Positions 11,270-22,337 of a stretch of DNA of 64,000 bases are shown one piece after another; positions within the stretch are counted from its first letter, which is position 1; each line of letters opens with the position of its first letter. A program made the position numbers and the translations under genes. The stretch spans positions 62,001-126,000 of the forward strand of contig JANQBS010000030.1 of NCBI GenBank assembly GCA_033085395.1, given 5' to 3'. This stretch comes from Xanthoparmelia taractica (taxonomy: Eukaryota > Ascomycota > Lecanoromycetes > Lecanorales > Parmeliaceae). The notes under the pieces are model-generated. The model saw only the letters and a list, made by a program, of their open reading frames with translations, ran no database searches and was not told where the DNA came from.

Positions 11270-12815
11270 GGAGTTGACCGGTGATGCTGCTCGATGTTGG
11301 CTATTTTACCATATCAGAATGTCAGCTAGTGACAGAAAGGTCCCTGTTAGCTGTAGCCACCACTCGCGGTCAAGCTCTTGGTGTATGGCGGTGACGATTG
11401 AGGCTCTACTGGAGGGATGACTTGAGCGGTAGACCTGAAAATTGGAGGCCGCGTTCAACGCGACGCGCTGCCCCAGCCCTAGAAATGATTGCCGGTTTCA
11501 GCCCTATGGCAAAAGCACCTTCTCTCCTTGTTCTTCTCATTGTTCTACCCAAGCGCCCTTACGAGTAATAATTAATAGCACCCGAGGCACCTCTCCAGCG
11601 AGCCCCATAGCTGGTGGTATGCCCTCTTGAAAGGAACTGTGGTTGTACAGAGCTGTATAATACATTGGGAGTATTCCTAAGAGAAAATAGCAGCGAACCA
11701 GGACGTGTCTACCAGAGTATAATATGGAAGTAGGTCGTATCCATGGCCACTCATATCTACGTTTGGCACACAGAGCGAGATGTCAAGATACTGCACATGA
11801 CTCTTGCCGTCCCCTTTGAGGTACCACAAGCAGCAGCCAGCTCAAGGCGGGAATTGAATCCAACATCTTGCTCGGGTATACATCTTTCAAGCTTGGGCGA
11901 GGTTACATCCCTGGCGATCAGACGCGGCCGCTTTAGCCGGATTTGGCGGAGGCATTTCCAAGCTGCAGTTTTGTCTTGTATGGTATCGTCATCAATGTTA
12001 GGGACAGTGAAGCACCGGTTTCGTCCTTAATGACCATTTGCTGGCTGTGGTGCAAGAAATACGGCGTGATTGGGTCATCTTGGTGGTCAGGGCTACTGAC
12101 TACGCTATTGGCCCCTGCAGGCCAGCGAAAATGAACTGCACCGCGTGTAGGAAGTCGAAGTGGAGCGGAACTACAAGATTGAAACCATATTCGCTATGTC
12201 TGCTACTAAGTCATGAAGCAGCTGTGAGGACTGCCTTGAAAATCATCAAATTCAGGTGCACGCCGCTTGGAAATCGGAATCCCACAGTTCAGAGCTTCTC
12301 AAACATCTTCTCGAAGGGATTCTTGAAATGCGGAATATGACCAGCTGCCTCTTTCTGCGAATCCGACTGGGCTCTTTCGTTGATGCCCTTGAGTTCAAGT
12401 AAAGGAATGGTCAGCCCGAACCCGCCATGGAACGTAATACGATGTATGGCCAGCTACCAAGTGAGGCTGGACATTGCCATTAGAATGGAGTTACAATACT
12501 GGCGTCCAATTTGAACGAATTCAGTTCCAGGATTTCTCGCGGTGTGAATGTCCGCGTCAGCAGGCTATCAGATGCGCATATCGCTGATGAAGTGGTGACT
12601 GAACAATTGTGTAGTCACTAACATGTGTTAAACTGAACGATTGCTCACGGTCGATGTCTACTTGCCGACGGAGGGCGACATCACTTGAAAAATGGTCAAG
12701 AGCTCAACATCGTACCACAGCTCGCCGTGTCCCAATCATTGTCGAGCAATTTCCAGGACTTCTCATGGATGACCAGCTTCGCTACTCCGATGCTCGGTCA
12801 TGAGCTCATGCTCCG
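11270..12815. other. Intergenic, no gene recognised
   Basis: Between two minus-strand genes. It should contain the CAF-1 promoter (11270-11500). Short ORFs at 11743-12030 and 12038-12340 on + show no family motifs or supporting splice structure. Confidence 0.5.
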
Positions 12816-14125
12816 TCAACGGCTTAATGTCAATGACAAAAGAGCCATTCTCAGAAATAGCCCATATCTCATCTGTCCTCTTTCAGTTCCTGTATCACGC
12901 GTAGCAAGCAACCTCGTACAATTAAAGACTTACTTGTCTGAAATAAGTCGCCCGCGGATCCCGATCGACCTCCGGTTTCACTTCCTTATTCCTCGGCAAT
13001 GGATGCATGAGAATCATGTTATGTTTGGCGTCTTTCATGACGCTGGGATCGATGGTGAGCGAGTCTTTGACTTTTTCGTAGAGCTTCGGGTCTGTAAAAC
13101 GCTCCTTCTGTACTCTTGTGCAGTAGATGACATCGCTTTCGCTGACAATCTTTGATGAAAGCTCCGCGGACGTGACACCCAGTTGTCGACAGTCTCGAAT
13201 CTGTTGAGTCAGTTCCGACGGCATCTCAAGGCTTGAAGGCGACCAGAGGTTGATAGTGACGCGGTAATGTCGCAAGAGCTCGCAGAGTGAGTGGACAGTG
13301 CGACCGTATCTGAGGTCACCGACAAACGTGATGGACAAGCCGCTGATGGTGCCGAACTCTTCCATGATGGTGAGCAGGTCCAACAGGCCTTGGGTCGGAT
13401 GCTCCTTCACACCATTACCCCCGTTGATGATTGGCACGGGTGAGACAGTGGCCGCGGCATCGACCGCATTCTCATCTGGATGCCTAAGGACAATAGCATC
13501 GGTATATGGTCGAGCAAGAACATGGTGGGGTTATAAAGGCGACTCTGGCATCTGTAGTACAATCAAGAAAGGAAATGAGCACTGTGCGGGCAGATGTGAG
13601 GATAAATTTGGCTACAACGAAGCGCCCGGAGGGGAACTCCAAGTCCCTGCTGGATAGTACGAGGGCTTGTATTATTTTCTAGAGAGTAGGACTCTTTGTG
13701 GCCCTATCCTCCTTTCTTGGTGTCTAAGGCGATGTCAAGGTCGAAAAACTGCTCTCGAACGCCGGCTCTCGGACACCGACGAGTTTCAACAATGGTTCAA
13801 GGGCGGACAAAATTTAAGTATGTGGTTTGCCGGAATCCGTACGACTGTCCCCTGCAAAAAAACTCAATCCTACTGTTTCGATGCACTTGCTGACTCGTGA
13901 ACAAACCAGAGCCGAAAACACTGTCATGACGTTAGAGTTCCAACCGAGAGGGTTGTTGCAAGCCATCACCGTGCGCTCCATAATAGGCAAGCTGAGAAGT
14001 CCACCAGATCTATCGTTGTCAACCATTTCGCGGAAGCGACTCGAGAGAAGATAGCTGCAATTGTATGCACTCATTGCGACTATAAAAATTCGACAACTTA
14101 GCCCAGGTGTCAAAAGTCTGAACAC
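12816..14125 (-). pseudogene. Aspartate carbamoyltransferase-like gene, N-terminal half eroded
   Basis: ATCase joins carbamoyl phosphate and aspartate in pyrimidine synthesis. The C-terminal half is well kept: YTDAIVLRHP, SPVPIINGGNGVKEHPTQ, ITFVGDLRYGRTVHSL, VIYCTRVQKERF, MHPLPRN, then after a clean 61-nt intron (12873-12933) MRYGLFLRMALLSLTL and a stop. It is a stand-alone ATCase domain, not the usual fungal CPSase-ATCase fusion. Upstream the frame breaks near 13540. About 300 nt further, frame 13814-14125 contains CSRVSKCIET where the carbamoyl-phosphate motif STRTSxSFET would sit, so catalytic Ser/Thr residues are replaced, and LSFFAGDSRTDSG follows. I find no clean KGETLxDT segment between the two parts; TAA/TAG codons interrupt it. 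An extra diverged paralog turned pseudogene fits best. A functional gene with unusual introns is less likely because of the motif substitutions. Confidence 0.6.
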
Positions 14126-14689
14126 CGTAACCGAGGTTGAGCCGTCATCATGCGGTCTTCTTTCAACCGACTTGGAGCCTGTTAAATCTAATGCATAAAC
14201 TTCAAACTCGAGATAATAGAGAAAGAGACTCTAATCTACATATAACTGGTTTTTCTTTTTTTTCTTTCTAAGAAGTTGACCTAGGTTTCGAAACGGAAAC
14301 CAGATGCGAAGAGAGAGCTCTCTCTTGGATGTTCTTAGCTGGGCGAAATTGGGCGATGTTGAGTATTCTGATGTCTCAACCTGGCAATTAGCCGAGCAGA
14401 TCAACCCTTGCGTCCAGAGATGGACCCCTTGCGTCCAAAGGTGGAGGCGATAATGGTATCCGTTAAATGAAGAAGGTGAGGGTATCTCACTGCTTAGGAC
14501 TGTCTGGGTCTTCTAAAACCCAATTCACGTCTTTATCTATGCCTTGGTAATGTGTGAGTTACCTGATGCAGCACATGCAGCACCCAACTACCAATCCTGC
14601 AGACAGCAAACGCATGAAGCGCAAAACATTTTATTCCTTCGGCATCATTGAATATCATACGAAAACGGTCGATTTGTTCCATTGTCCAC

Positions 14690-15137
14690 ATGGCCAAAGC
14701 TAAACCGTCGCTGACGCTTGGAATAGAAAGTAAGTTGGGATACAAAGTTGACTCTTCAACCTATCCTGAGGAGAGCTCGACGCGCTTCTACTCCGATCTC
14801 AGACCGATCCCTAGTAGTACCTTGGAGAAAAATAGAGTGGAGTTCGAGGAGTATGAAAAGGAGATATATCGTAAAGACAAAAAGACCATCTCACGGGAAG
14901 TCCTTCCAGATTTGAATGTAGTCAAAGTAAGCAGACTTCGACCTCCATGAACTTGTCAAGCTGACACAATTATAGAAAATTGCGTATGGCGATGACACAG
15001 TGACACTTACGCGCCGGAATCGTGTTGTCTTCTACAGTATTACCGTGGATATCCACCACGGATGCGGATTCGACTTACCGCTGCTATTCACCAGCGCTGA
15101 AGCATTCAAGACCTTGTCCGTTGCAAAGGTGCGTTAG
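14690..15137 (+). CDS. Unknown small protein, two exons
   Basis: No family recognised. Exon 1 14690-14926 and exon 2 14976-15137, joined across a 49-nt intron (GTAAGC...TTATAG with CTGAC branch), give 132 residues. The N-terminus is MAKAKPSLTLGIESKLGY; the middle is charged (EFEEYEKEIYRKDKK) and the C-terminus hydrophobic (FDLPLLFTSAEAF). The ATG at 14690 is the first in frame. It may not be a separate gene: a GTGCGT donor right after its last lysine codon and an ATAG acceptor 53 nt on would join it in frame to the F-box-like protein at 15215. The intron supports real coding; the end is uncertain. Confidence 0.45.
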
Positions 15138-15214
15138 CATCGGGCTGGCGCTTCTCCGAGATGAGCTGAGTCGGTGCATAGCTGCAAGCGAATACAATTT
15201 GCGGTGTAACTCCA

Positions 15215-15904
15215 ATGTTGGGCAGACTTCCTAGGGAAGTTCGCGACAAGATCTATAAACTCGTACTTCCCACAGGCGAATGGCAAGTAGGAGACGTGGA
15301 CAGTTACAATGGATTCAACTTCGTTGGAAGCATCGGTGACCCTAGTGGCTACTATTTCTCGTTCAACAACGAACTCACTATCCTAAGAGTTAACAGACAG
15401 ATGCGCCAGGAGGCACTGCCCCTTGCGTACCGTAGGACGATCTTCCGTTTGGATGACATGGATGATCTTATCAAGCTCCTCATTGCAGTCGGCAGGATTG
15501 GCCGGGATAATATCGAGTCACTGGATCTTGCCTGGGAAAGCAGAGCCGACTCTGAGTTGAAATGGGACGAAGCTCCGCACTCAGATGATCGCCTTTTGAC
15601 ATTACCCAGCCTTCACGCATCAAGATGCGTCCAGCTGCTCAAACAGTGCAAGAGGGTTAAGTCTTTACGTCTTTATTTCGAGCGTGATCTCATATCCAAT
15701 ATACCCCCCAACGTATTCAAAACCAACCCTGGAATCCGTGAGCTCTGCTCCGTCCGAGCATTCAAAAGGGTACAGATCTGCGACTTGGCGCGTGAACCAA
15801 TAGAGCAGCTTGGACTAGCCAAGTGGTTGAAAGGAGAGTTGGAGTTTTCAGGGAAAGTAGAAAACAATGAGATGGGAGTTGGAAAACGAGATTGTGATCA
15901 ATGA
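15215..15904 (+). CDS. F-box/2EXR-like protein
   Basis: The protein of 229 residues opens MLGRLPREVRDKIYKLVLP, the short helical signature that begins many fungal F-box-like and 2EXR-type proteins. It is followed by a strand-rich segment (GYYFSFNNELTILRVNRQMRQEAL) typical of the same group, where the second conserved block is hxxLLxVNRQIxxEA. The remainder is leucine-rich and unspecific. F-box proteins usually present substrates to SCF ubiquitin ligases, but many of these fungal proteins are uncharacterised. The ATG at 15215 is adopted because the motif starts immediately after it. A spliced N-terminal extension from the gene at 14690 is possible. Single exon as read, and intact. Confidence 0.65.
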   Translation: MLGRLPREVRDKIYKLVLPTGEWQVGDVDSYNGFNFVGSIGDPSGYYFSFNNELTILRVNRQMRQEALPLAYRRTIFRLDDMDDLIKLLIAVGRIGRDNIESLDLAWESRADSELKWDEAPHSDDRLLTLPSLHASRCVQLLKQCKRVKSLRLYFERDLISNIPPNVFKTNPGIRELCSVRAFKRVQICDLAREPIEQLGLAKWLKGELEFSGKVENNEMGVGKRDCDQ

Positions 15905-17202
15905 GCTGAGATTCTTTGGGTAGATCGGTAAAGAGGATGAATGGGCGATCATACTGATTGTCGGCAAAAGGCGTACGAACAGCAAAAAGAGATCGGTTGT
16001 TCGAAATATCGAAACAATGGCGACGAAGAGTTCGGACAACGATTTTGGAGATTGAATATTTAGATAACACGAGATGGTGATAAGTAGTGATAACGCACTT
16101 CAGAGGCAGCCAGTCCCGGTTCCAGGTGTTGGGGACGTCTCGTAATAGGGAATTGTGCACCGCTTTTCCATAAGTCTTTCTGTAATATATATTTTGCTAC
16201 CAGCATCAGAATCCCTTTTGTAAGAAAGTATAGATTAGACAATGCATAGGCCTTCCCGCCCTTCAAAGTCCGTAACGTACAGAAATAGATGCCCGCCCAC
16301 TGCTACCGCGTCCTACAAAGACTATCACCACCAATCCATTTGAACCAATCAAGCCGAATGAACTCAGAAGTGACTTTACGCTCCACAAGGCAGCTACCAG
16401 AGTATCAGACACATGTATCCCGTGAATTATTACACTAGTACCATCAAATAGGCCATTTCTCGCCCGTGCTTCCGGTAGGCTTGGTGGAACTGGCTAGACA
16501 CAAAGTGCTAATCTATCGCCAACCAGAGAGACTCGCCGATCCAAGTCGCCATCGATGCGGGGTGTGAGGGCGAACAGAGTTAGCCATGCTCGGTACCAGA
16601 CCGAAGCTCTTGGACGGTAGCGGTATTTCCATCGTGCTTGCCTCGAGCATCGCCGTCCCGAAAAGATATCGAACCGAATAACCCGTGCGTGATGGCTAGA
16701 TGACGGCCCTTTTTAAGAAGTACCTTCTGAAAGCTGAATTATCATAGGACGGAGCAGTAGCACTGCAGCTTGCGCACCAGTCAGCTTTTCATGAGCATAT
16801 ATTTCGTCGTGATGATTACAAGTGTATAAGTAAGCTTGGCGGTCTCTATATGAAGTTCTGTAAAATATGCGAAATTCTTAACTTCTTATTAAGAAATACT
16901 ACACTTATCTAAACGAAATGAAAACGAGATTTATTACATAAGAACCATAGTCTGGCGAATAGCGGGAACGTGCTTCCAAGCAAAACCTGCAAAAAGGGCC
17001 TACGTTGCAGGATCTAGATAACGCAAATAGCTTCTTTTGATACTTCTTAATATAGGAACCGATTCTGACTAGAATAGTTGAGGTGTTAATTGGTTGTTAG
17101 TGCTTGTATGCTTGTTGAGATCCTCCCACCTTTCCCGTGTCCGCATCACTGTTCTTCATCTGTACCTTCACCACGCCCCTCCATGGACCGAAAACGAACT
17201 GC
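15905..17202. other. Intergenic, no gene recognised
   Basis: AT-rich region between convergent genes (F-box-like + and CorA-like -). Short ORFs lack motifs. 16840-17060 is particularly AT-rich. It presumably holds both 3' ends. Confidence 0.5.
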
Positions 17203-18994
17203 CTATGCATTCCGACCCGTTCGTCGGCGCAAAAGTCCACTTAGCCAAGTAACCTTTGACTGGCTGCCATTCTCCGCATGTGGACTGTCCTCAGAGACTA
17301 CACCGCTCTCCAAGTCCGTGGCATCTTCAGAGACTTCATCTGTGCTTCTGTCGTCCTCTTTCCGCCTTGGAAACAAACTTGCCCGGGCGTTCTCATCGGT
17401 CCTTCGATGCATTCTCTCGCTCACAAAAAGCCAACCAAACCATACACAGAGGACCAGAATCGTTAGAGGCAAAGTGACGGCGAGATAGATCCAAGCATGC
17501 CGTGTCACGACCTCGGAAGCTCGGTCGGCGTTCCAGTCGAGTATTGGCATGGCGAAGAGGGTCTGCCGAGGAGTTAGATTACCAGTGCCTTTTTCAAACT
17601 TTCGGGTAAAGGTATTGTACCGATACGAATGTCGCAGGGAGAAAGAGCATTGTCAAGAGCGCAATACTTTTCATTGCAGAACTGTCTCTCTTGCTCGCGG
17701 CGGCGATACTTTTTGAATCTTTGGCGACTTCGACGTTCAACTCGCTGTCGCGTTGGCCAGTAAGACTGTAAATCTGGGCGTTTTAGGTCAAAAATCCAAT
17801 TATCGTTGTTCATTAGAAGGCTTGCGACTGACTATAGACATCTGCGACATCGCAGCCTTTGCATATCTTTCAACTCCATGAAGCATTGACCTCAATGAGT
17901 CCACCAACCATTCGGCGTGCTGTCTCATTTCCTGAGCGTTCCTATCCCACTCTAGGCTGTTTTCCCGAGAGTGCGCATACTGAATTCTCTTGTCAAATTC
18001 CACAAGCCGCTCATGTCGCAGCAGACAGGTTTTCACTTTTTGCTCCACGCGTTCAATTTGCGATGCTAACACATGCACAGATCTTGTCATTTCTGGTAAG
18101 TCTAGGTGCTTGAGATCTCCCAGATTTTGATGGATGAAGACAGCCCCATGTCCGGTCTTAGTTTCGACATCGTAGGATCGTGATCGCACGGAATTAAACA
18201 ATAATTCTGCTGAATCGAAGTCTAGTTGAGCCAAAATGAGGGCCAGGAAACTTGGATTCCCAACGAGGTCTGGTCTTTCTTTGATATAGGCAACGAAGAC
18301 CTTGAGAAAATCAGGATGTCCGATTACTATCGAAGATGTCACCGAGGTTTGCAGGTTATATGTCAATGCCAGGGCATGTGAGAAGCCCGCATATAAATCG
18401 TTTCGCGTAAGGAAAGCTAATGATATCAGATTTTAGATAAAGACATGTACTTTTTAGAATTGCCGGTCGTCCTACATAGAAGCCTCTGACCAATATCACT
18501 TCTGGACTCAAGAATTGCAGAGCGAGCTGCTCTACAAAGTCTGGTAGATAGATATGGCGGGGGAAGATTGAAGTGTTGAAGAATGGACCTGAATATTCCT
18601 TTTGGTATCGAGATCGTCATGGGAGCAGTAGCGTGGTCAGTCTCCAGAGGCAGAAGTCTGAATGGAGTATCAGTCAGGTTACAAATCTATATGTTTATGA
18701 CCTTCTGTAGGGATAGGGATACACGAGTCGAAGTCTATTAGTACGAGTAGAGTCATCCTCATGTCCAAAGTCCTGGGATAAGTTAGATGGTCCTAGTTCA
18801 CGGACGTCTGAACAGACCTTCTCTAGCCAGGCTTCTATGTTTTTTTCGTGCAATAGGCCCTCATTCATACGTGGCTGCGCAGCAACTTTGTCAAAGACGA
18901 TTTCGATAAATCGAACATTCGGAACCTCAGCCCATCCCAAGTATGTAAAACAGTTGAGGGAGAATTCGAAAGATGAGGGAAACAGTGACCCCAT
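17203..18994 (-). CDS. CorA-like membrane protein (fungal accessory family)
   Basis: Five exons splice in frame: 18723-18994, 18476-18657, 17833-18416, 17621-17773, 17203-17562, with introns of 57-65 nt, giving 516 residues. The C-terminal third is the fungal CorA-like membrane module: a helix with SIAAASKRDSSAM, a first transmembrane helix MKSIALLTMLFLPATFVS, the linker TLFAMPILDW where true CorA transporters have GMN, and a second transmembrane helix (HAWIYLAVTLPLTILVLCVW), ending in a charged cytosolic tail. The N-terminal two thirds (ETDHATAPMTISIPKGIF, FLTRNDLYAGFSHALALTYN, a long coiled helix around RSVHVLASQIERVEQK) match the soluble part of these proteins. Lack of GMN argues against ordinary Mg2+ transport. 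Such genes are common beside HET/NLR-type loci, as here. Start: ATG at 18994; the frame is open further, but without an ATG. Confidence 0.8.
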
Positions 18995-19488
18995 AGTATG
19001 CGCACTTTCCCAAAGAGACGTATAATAGATTAGGAAGTATTGAAAGCACACTAAAAGTATTGTCTTTCGTAGTAAGAATAATCAATAACTTTCAACTGCA
19101 GATGTTCTTGCAGCGGTCTATTTTGCAGGGTAACTAAGGCAGCTTATGCAGGAGGCTTGCGAATTCTTGGCAGAGTATTTCGAGACTTTCTTGCGTTGAG
19201 TACTTTGAGGCTGGCAGAGGGTCGGCGCAAATACTTACTGTATATTATACGTATTATTTGTATCAAACCGGCTTCGTAACGTAAAAGTATATTAAATATG
19301 ATCAGATCTATTAGTACTGAGACGATGTACAACATATAACGAGAAAATATATTATATCAATATGTATATTAGTAAAGATGGTACCCTAGTTGAGACTTGC
19401 CTTATCTACTTACACCTTCCCATTCTCGAAAAACTTACCACGAAGAGTGACTCTTGCACTGACCATGGCGCTTGCACAGCAGCGGCGG
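18995..19488. other. AT-rich spacer between CorA-like and CHAT genes
   Basis: Promoter side of the CorA-like gene and 3' side of the CHAT gene. It is strongly AT-rich (19200-19380) with no supported ORF. Confidence 0.5.
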
Positions 19489-22287
19489 CTAGACGCCAAA
19501 ATGCGTATACGCGGCCCAAACCAGCGGACTCCTCCCCATATCCCTCAACCTCCGCGTCACCCTACCCAAACTCCCTGCACACCTCCGCACATCAATCACA
19601 CCCTCCTCCTCACCTATAAGCCCCTCGTAAAACCCCTTGGCAACATCAACGCAGTCGTCATCGAACACCGTCCACGACGTCGAAATAGCGTTGGGAACCC
19701 CTCCCATCTGGAACCCGCCCGAGATGTGGATACCCTCGTCCAGCAGTCCGGCGTCCTCATTCACAGTCGTCTCGCAGGCCGAGAGATAGACCAGCTGACA
19801 GCGTTCGAAGGTTGTGTTGATCAGTGTCTCGACGTCGAGGGGGTTCCGACCGTGGTCTTTGAAGAGGAGGTGGCTTTTCATTGGATCTAGGCCATCTGTC
19901 TCCCCGTGGCAGGCGATGTGAGCTATATTGCACGTTTCGAGATGGGTGATGACGTCGGCTGTGGGTGGCTCGTGGAGTATGGTGGTGTTGTAATGATGCG
20001 AAATGGCAGATTTTACAGTCTCGATCTCTGTCGCTGTTTTGGGGAGACTGCGTCTATCTGCCGTGGTTCGCATTGCGACCAAGAGCGCTTTGTTAGCGTC
20101 CGATGGTGTATCTTGCGAAGTGAATTCTTCCATTTTTTTTCGAGCTTCTTGGAGAGCACGTAGGGTTGGTATATATGAGGAGTTTGCCAGATCCAATACG
20201 CTGCAAGGATCCCCGGTTTCTACGGCCCTTCTATGGTCGCCAGCAGCATGCAGCGGTAAGAGGTTTGCCCAGGATGAAGTCACCCACCAGACTCGTGGCT
20301 TTTGACTTTCGCGACGCTGATGAACAGATATGCCGAGCGAGTTGAAGATTGGTTCCACAATGGCAGTCCAAAGCCAAAGCAATATCCCGTGAAGGGAGTT
20401 ATCCAAGGTGTCCCACTGATCCGGTGGGTTATTGTCGCTTTTCGGTATTTTCAGAAGTTGTTGCAACTCGTTGTATATTCCTCTGCATCTTTCCTCACCG
20501 GCCAGCGGGAGAGGGACGCTCTGAAGTGAATCTGTGGATATCGAAATAGCATCACTACGGAGCTCTGTGATGTTGAGGATCACAATTGGACCGTATGTAG
20601 CAAGTATTTTCAGGTCGCTTTCATTGAAGTCATTATACAGGGAACCAGGGCTGCCATGTTGCCTGATGTCATTATATAAAGTTTTCGCGCGATCCTGCAG
20701 TATCAAAGGATGTTGTAATATGCTACCAGGACGCTTAGACGTCTCTGCTTCGGCTACATTGAGCCGTAAATCTCTCCACCTGTTCGCCAAATCCATGTCC
20801 TGCAGTTGCTGAACCGACATTCGGCGTGTCAGTAGCTGATCCCAAATCATGCTTCGCCCCTTTTCGAGGAGCGAAATCGTGGGAGCCAGCTCATTGGCGG
20901 CGACGTATATAGATGCTGCGAGCTTTGGCGTGTAGTGAAATTTGCGGATTAGAAACAGCTGTTCTTGTCGCGTAATAATACCAATTGGAATCGCGAATGG
21001 TAATAACGTACACGATAAATTTATGCTTGATTTAGTTCTTTCATCAATCTCGTCGAGGCACTTGTAGAGGCATATTGCAGCCATGGAGCCAGCCCAGATT
21101 CGACGAGCACAGTCGAAACAACGATTGACTGCGATATTTATGCAGACGCTGGCAGCTTTCAGTCCGAGGTCTTTGTCAAGCCGTGAAAAAAACAGTTTGA
21201 GCAGTAGAGCTGCCGCAGTCTTCAGCCCAGCGAGGCGTAGTTTGTTGCTTTGATTGATGGCTTTTCTCTTCGGCATCGGTCCCATAACGACTTTTTCGTA
21301 GCGTAGGGCAAGCGATAAGGAAGTATCACAACGTTCATCACTGAAGGAATTCCAACCCCAAACAGTGTCGAGTAGGCGATTGGTATTCATGACGAGCGTG
21401 TCAGGGTCGGTGAGGAACTCGAGCCGAAGCTCGCCGTCGTTCCCATCGTTGGAACTTTGTGCCTCTTGGACCTGGAAACCATATGTAGTTGAAGCTCGGT
21501 AGTTCTCCTGAAGCAGGTAAGAAACTCTGCGTCGTTGAGTGGAGCTTAGATCTGACCGAATCAATTCGGCCTTGAATATCCGTCGCGCCGCAACAAGATC
21601 TCGAGAATTTTTAGCCTTGGTCTTCTGCTGGCTTACGGTACCTAAATGAACACACATCGCATAATCAATGATGGTCTTGTTGCGCAATATGTGTGCTGGA
21701 CCAATGAGCCGTAACGCGGAAAGGAAGTAGTCTCTTGCCGCTTCAATATGTGGAAGTACATGGGTCGCTTGGAACATATGAGAAGCAGCAATTCCAAGAA
21801 GACGATGGATGAGAGCTTCGTATGGATGAGAACTAGAGGGGTAGATTTTATGAAAGGATTGCAAGGCTGTCCCAAAGAAGGCTTGTGCAATAGCAAGCTT
21901 GAAACCGAGGCCTCCACGATCAAAAACAGTAAAGTAGCTTTCACCCCCATTTTGGGCAACGTAAATTCTGGCTTTTTCTGTCTGGCAGGTCTCGAGGCCG
22001 AAAAAGCTACCTGTAAACTCGCTCGACAGAGTCTCATCTCCGGTCCACTTGTAGACCACTCTCAGCGCGTGAGCTTTTGCGTTCCTACAGATGTGCATAG
22101 CTAATTGACTAGGCGGATTGGCCAACAACTCTTCGAGCATTGCGACTACATCGTTTGTCCAATTGTGATGAGGACTGAGCTCGTGTGCAAGGGTTCGAGA
22201 CTGGCAATACTGGAGCTTATAGTGCCAAGAGTCGACTGCGTCGCCTACACAAAGCTGGACTGCTGCTTGGGCAAGGCTAGTTGCCAT
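19489..22287 (-). CDS. CHAT-domain (caspase-like peptidase) protein
   Basis: This uninterrupted frame of 932 residues ends in a CHAT domain, the caspase-HetF-associated cysteine peptidase fold. Seen directly: the catalytic-His motif NIAHIACHGETDG (His about residue 794), the catalytic-Cys motif LVYLSACETT (Cys about residue 838), GGFQMGGVPNAISTSW, and the closing PLVWAAYTHFGV. Before it is WVTSSWANLLPLHAAGD, the usual start of CHAT. Both catalytic residues are present. Residues 1-600 are alpha-helical; they resemble the TPR-like region of fungal TPR-CHAT proteins, although no clean TPR motif is obvious. The ATG at 22287 is the first in frame; the frame is open about 80 bases further up, so an upstream exon cannot be excluded. 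It is divergent from, and nearly abuts, the 22338-23243 gene, suggesting a protease and its substrate under one control region. Confidence 0.85.
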   Translation of the reverse strand: MATSLAQAAVQLCVGDAVDSWHYKLQYCQSRTLAHELSPHHNWTNDVVAMLEELLANPPSQLAMHICRNAKAHALRVVYKWTGDETLSSEFTGSFFGLETCQTEKARIYVAQNGGESYFTVFDRGGLGFKLAIAQAFFGTALQSFHKIYPSSSHPYEALIHRLLGIAASHMFQATHVLPHIEAARDYFLSALRLIGPAHILRNKTIIDYAMCVHLGTVSQQKTKAKNSRDLVAARRIFKAELIRSDLSSTQRRRVSYLLQENYRASTTYGFQVQEAQSSNDGNDGELRLEFLTDPDTLVMNTNRLLDTVWGWNSFSDERCDTSLSLALRYEKVVMGPMPKRKAINQSNKLRLAGLKTAAALLLKLFFSRLDKDLGLKAASVCINIAVNRCFDCARRIWAGSMAAICLYKCLDEIDERTKSSINLSCTLLPFAIPIGIITRQEQLFLIRKFHYTPKLAASIYVAANELAPTISLLEKGRSMIWDQLLTRRMSVQQLQDMDLANRWRDLRLNVAEAETSKRPGSILQHPLILQDRAKTLYNDIRQHGSPGSLYNDFNESDLKILATYGPIVILNITELRSDAISISTDSLQSVPLPLAGEERCRGIYNELQQLLKIPKSDNNPPDQWDTLDNSLHGILLWLWTAIVEPIFNSLGISVHQRRESQKPRVWWVTSSWANLLPLHAAGDHRRAVETGDPCSVLDLANSSYIPTLRALQEARKKMEEFTSQDTPSDANKALLVAMRTTADRRSLPKTATEIETVKSAISHHYNTTILHEPPTADVITHLETCNIAHIACHGETDGLDPMKSHLLFKDHGRNPLDVETLINTTFERCQLVYLSACETTVNEDAGLLDEGIHISGGFQMGGVPNAISTSWTVFDDDCVDVAKGFYEGLIGEEEGVIDVRRCAGSLGRVTRRLRDMGRSPLVWAAYTHFGV

Positions 22288-22337
22288 CAGCGCATCATCC
22301 GAATGTTCTTGAACTGCCGCCCGTGTCCGTAGAATGA

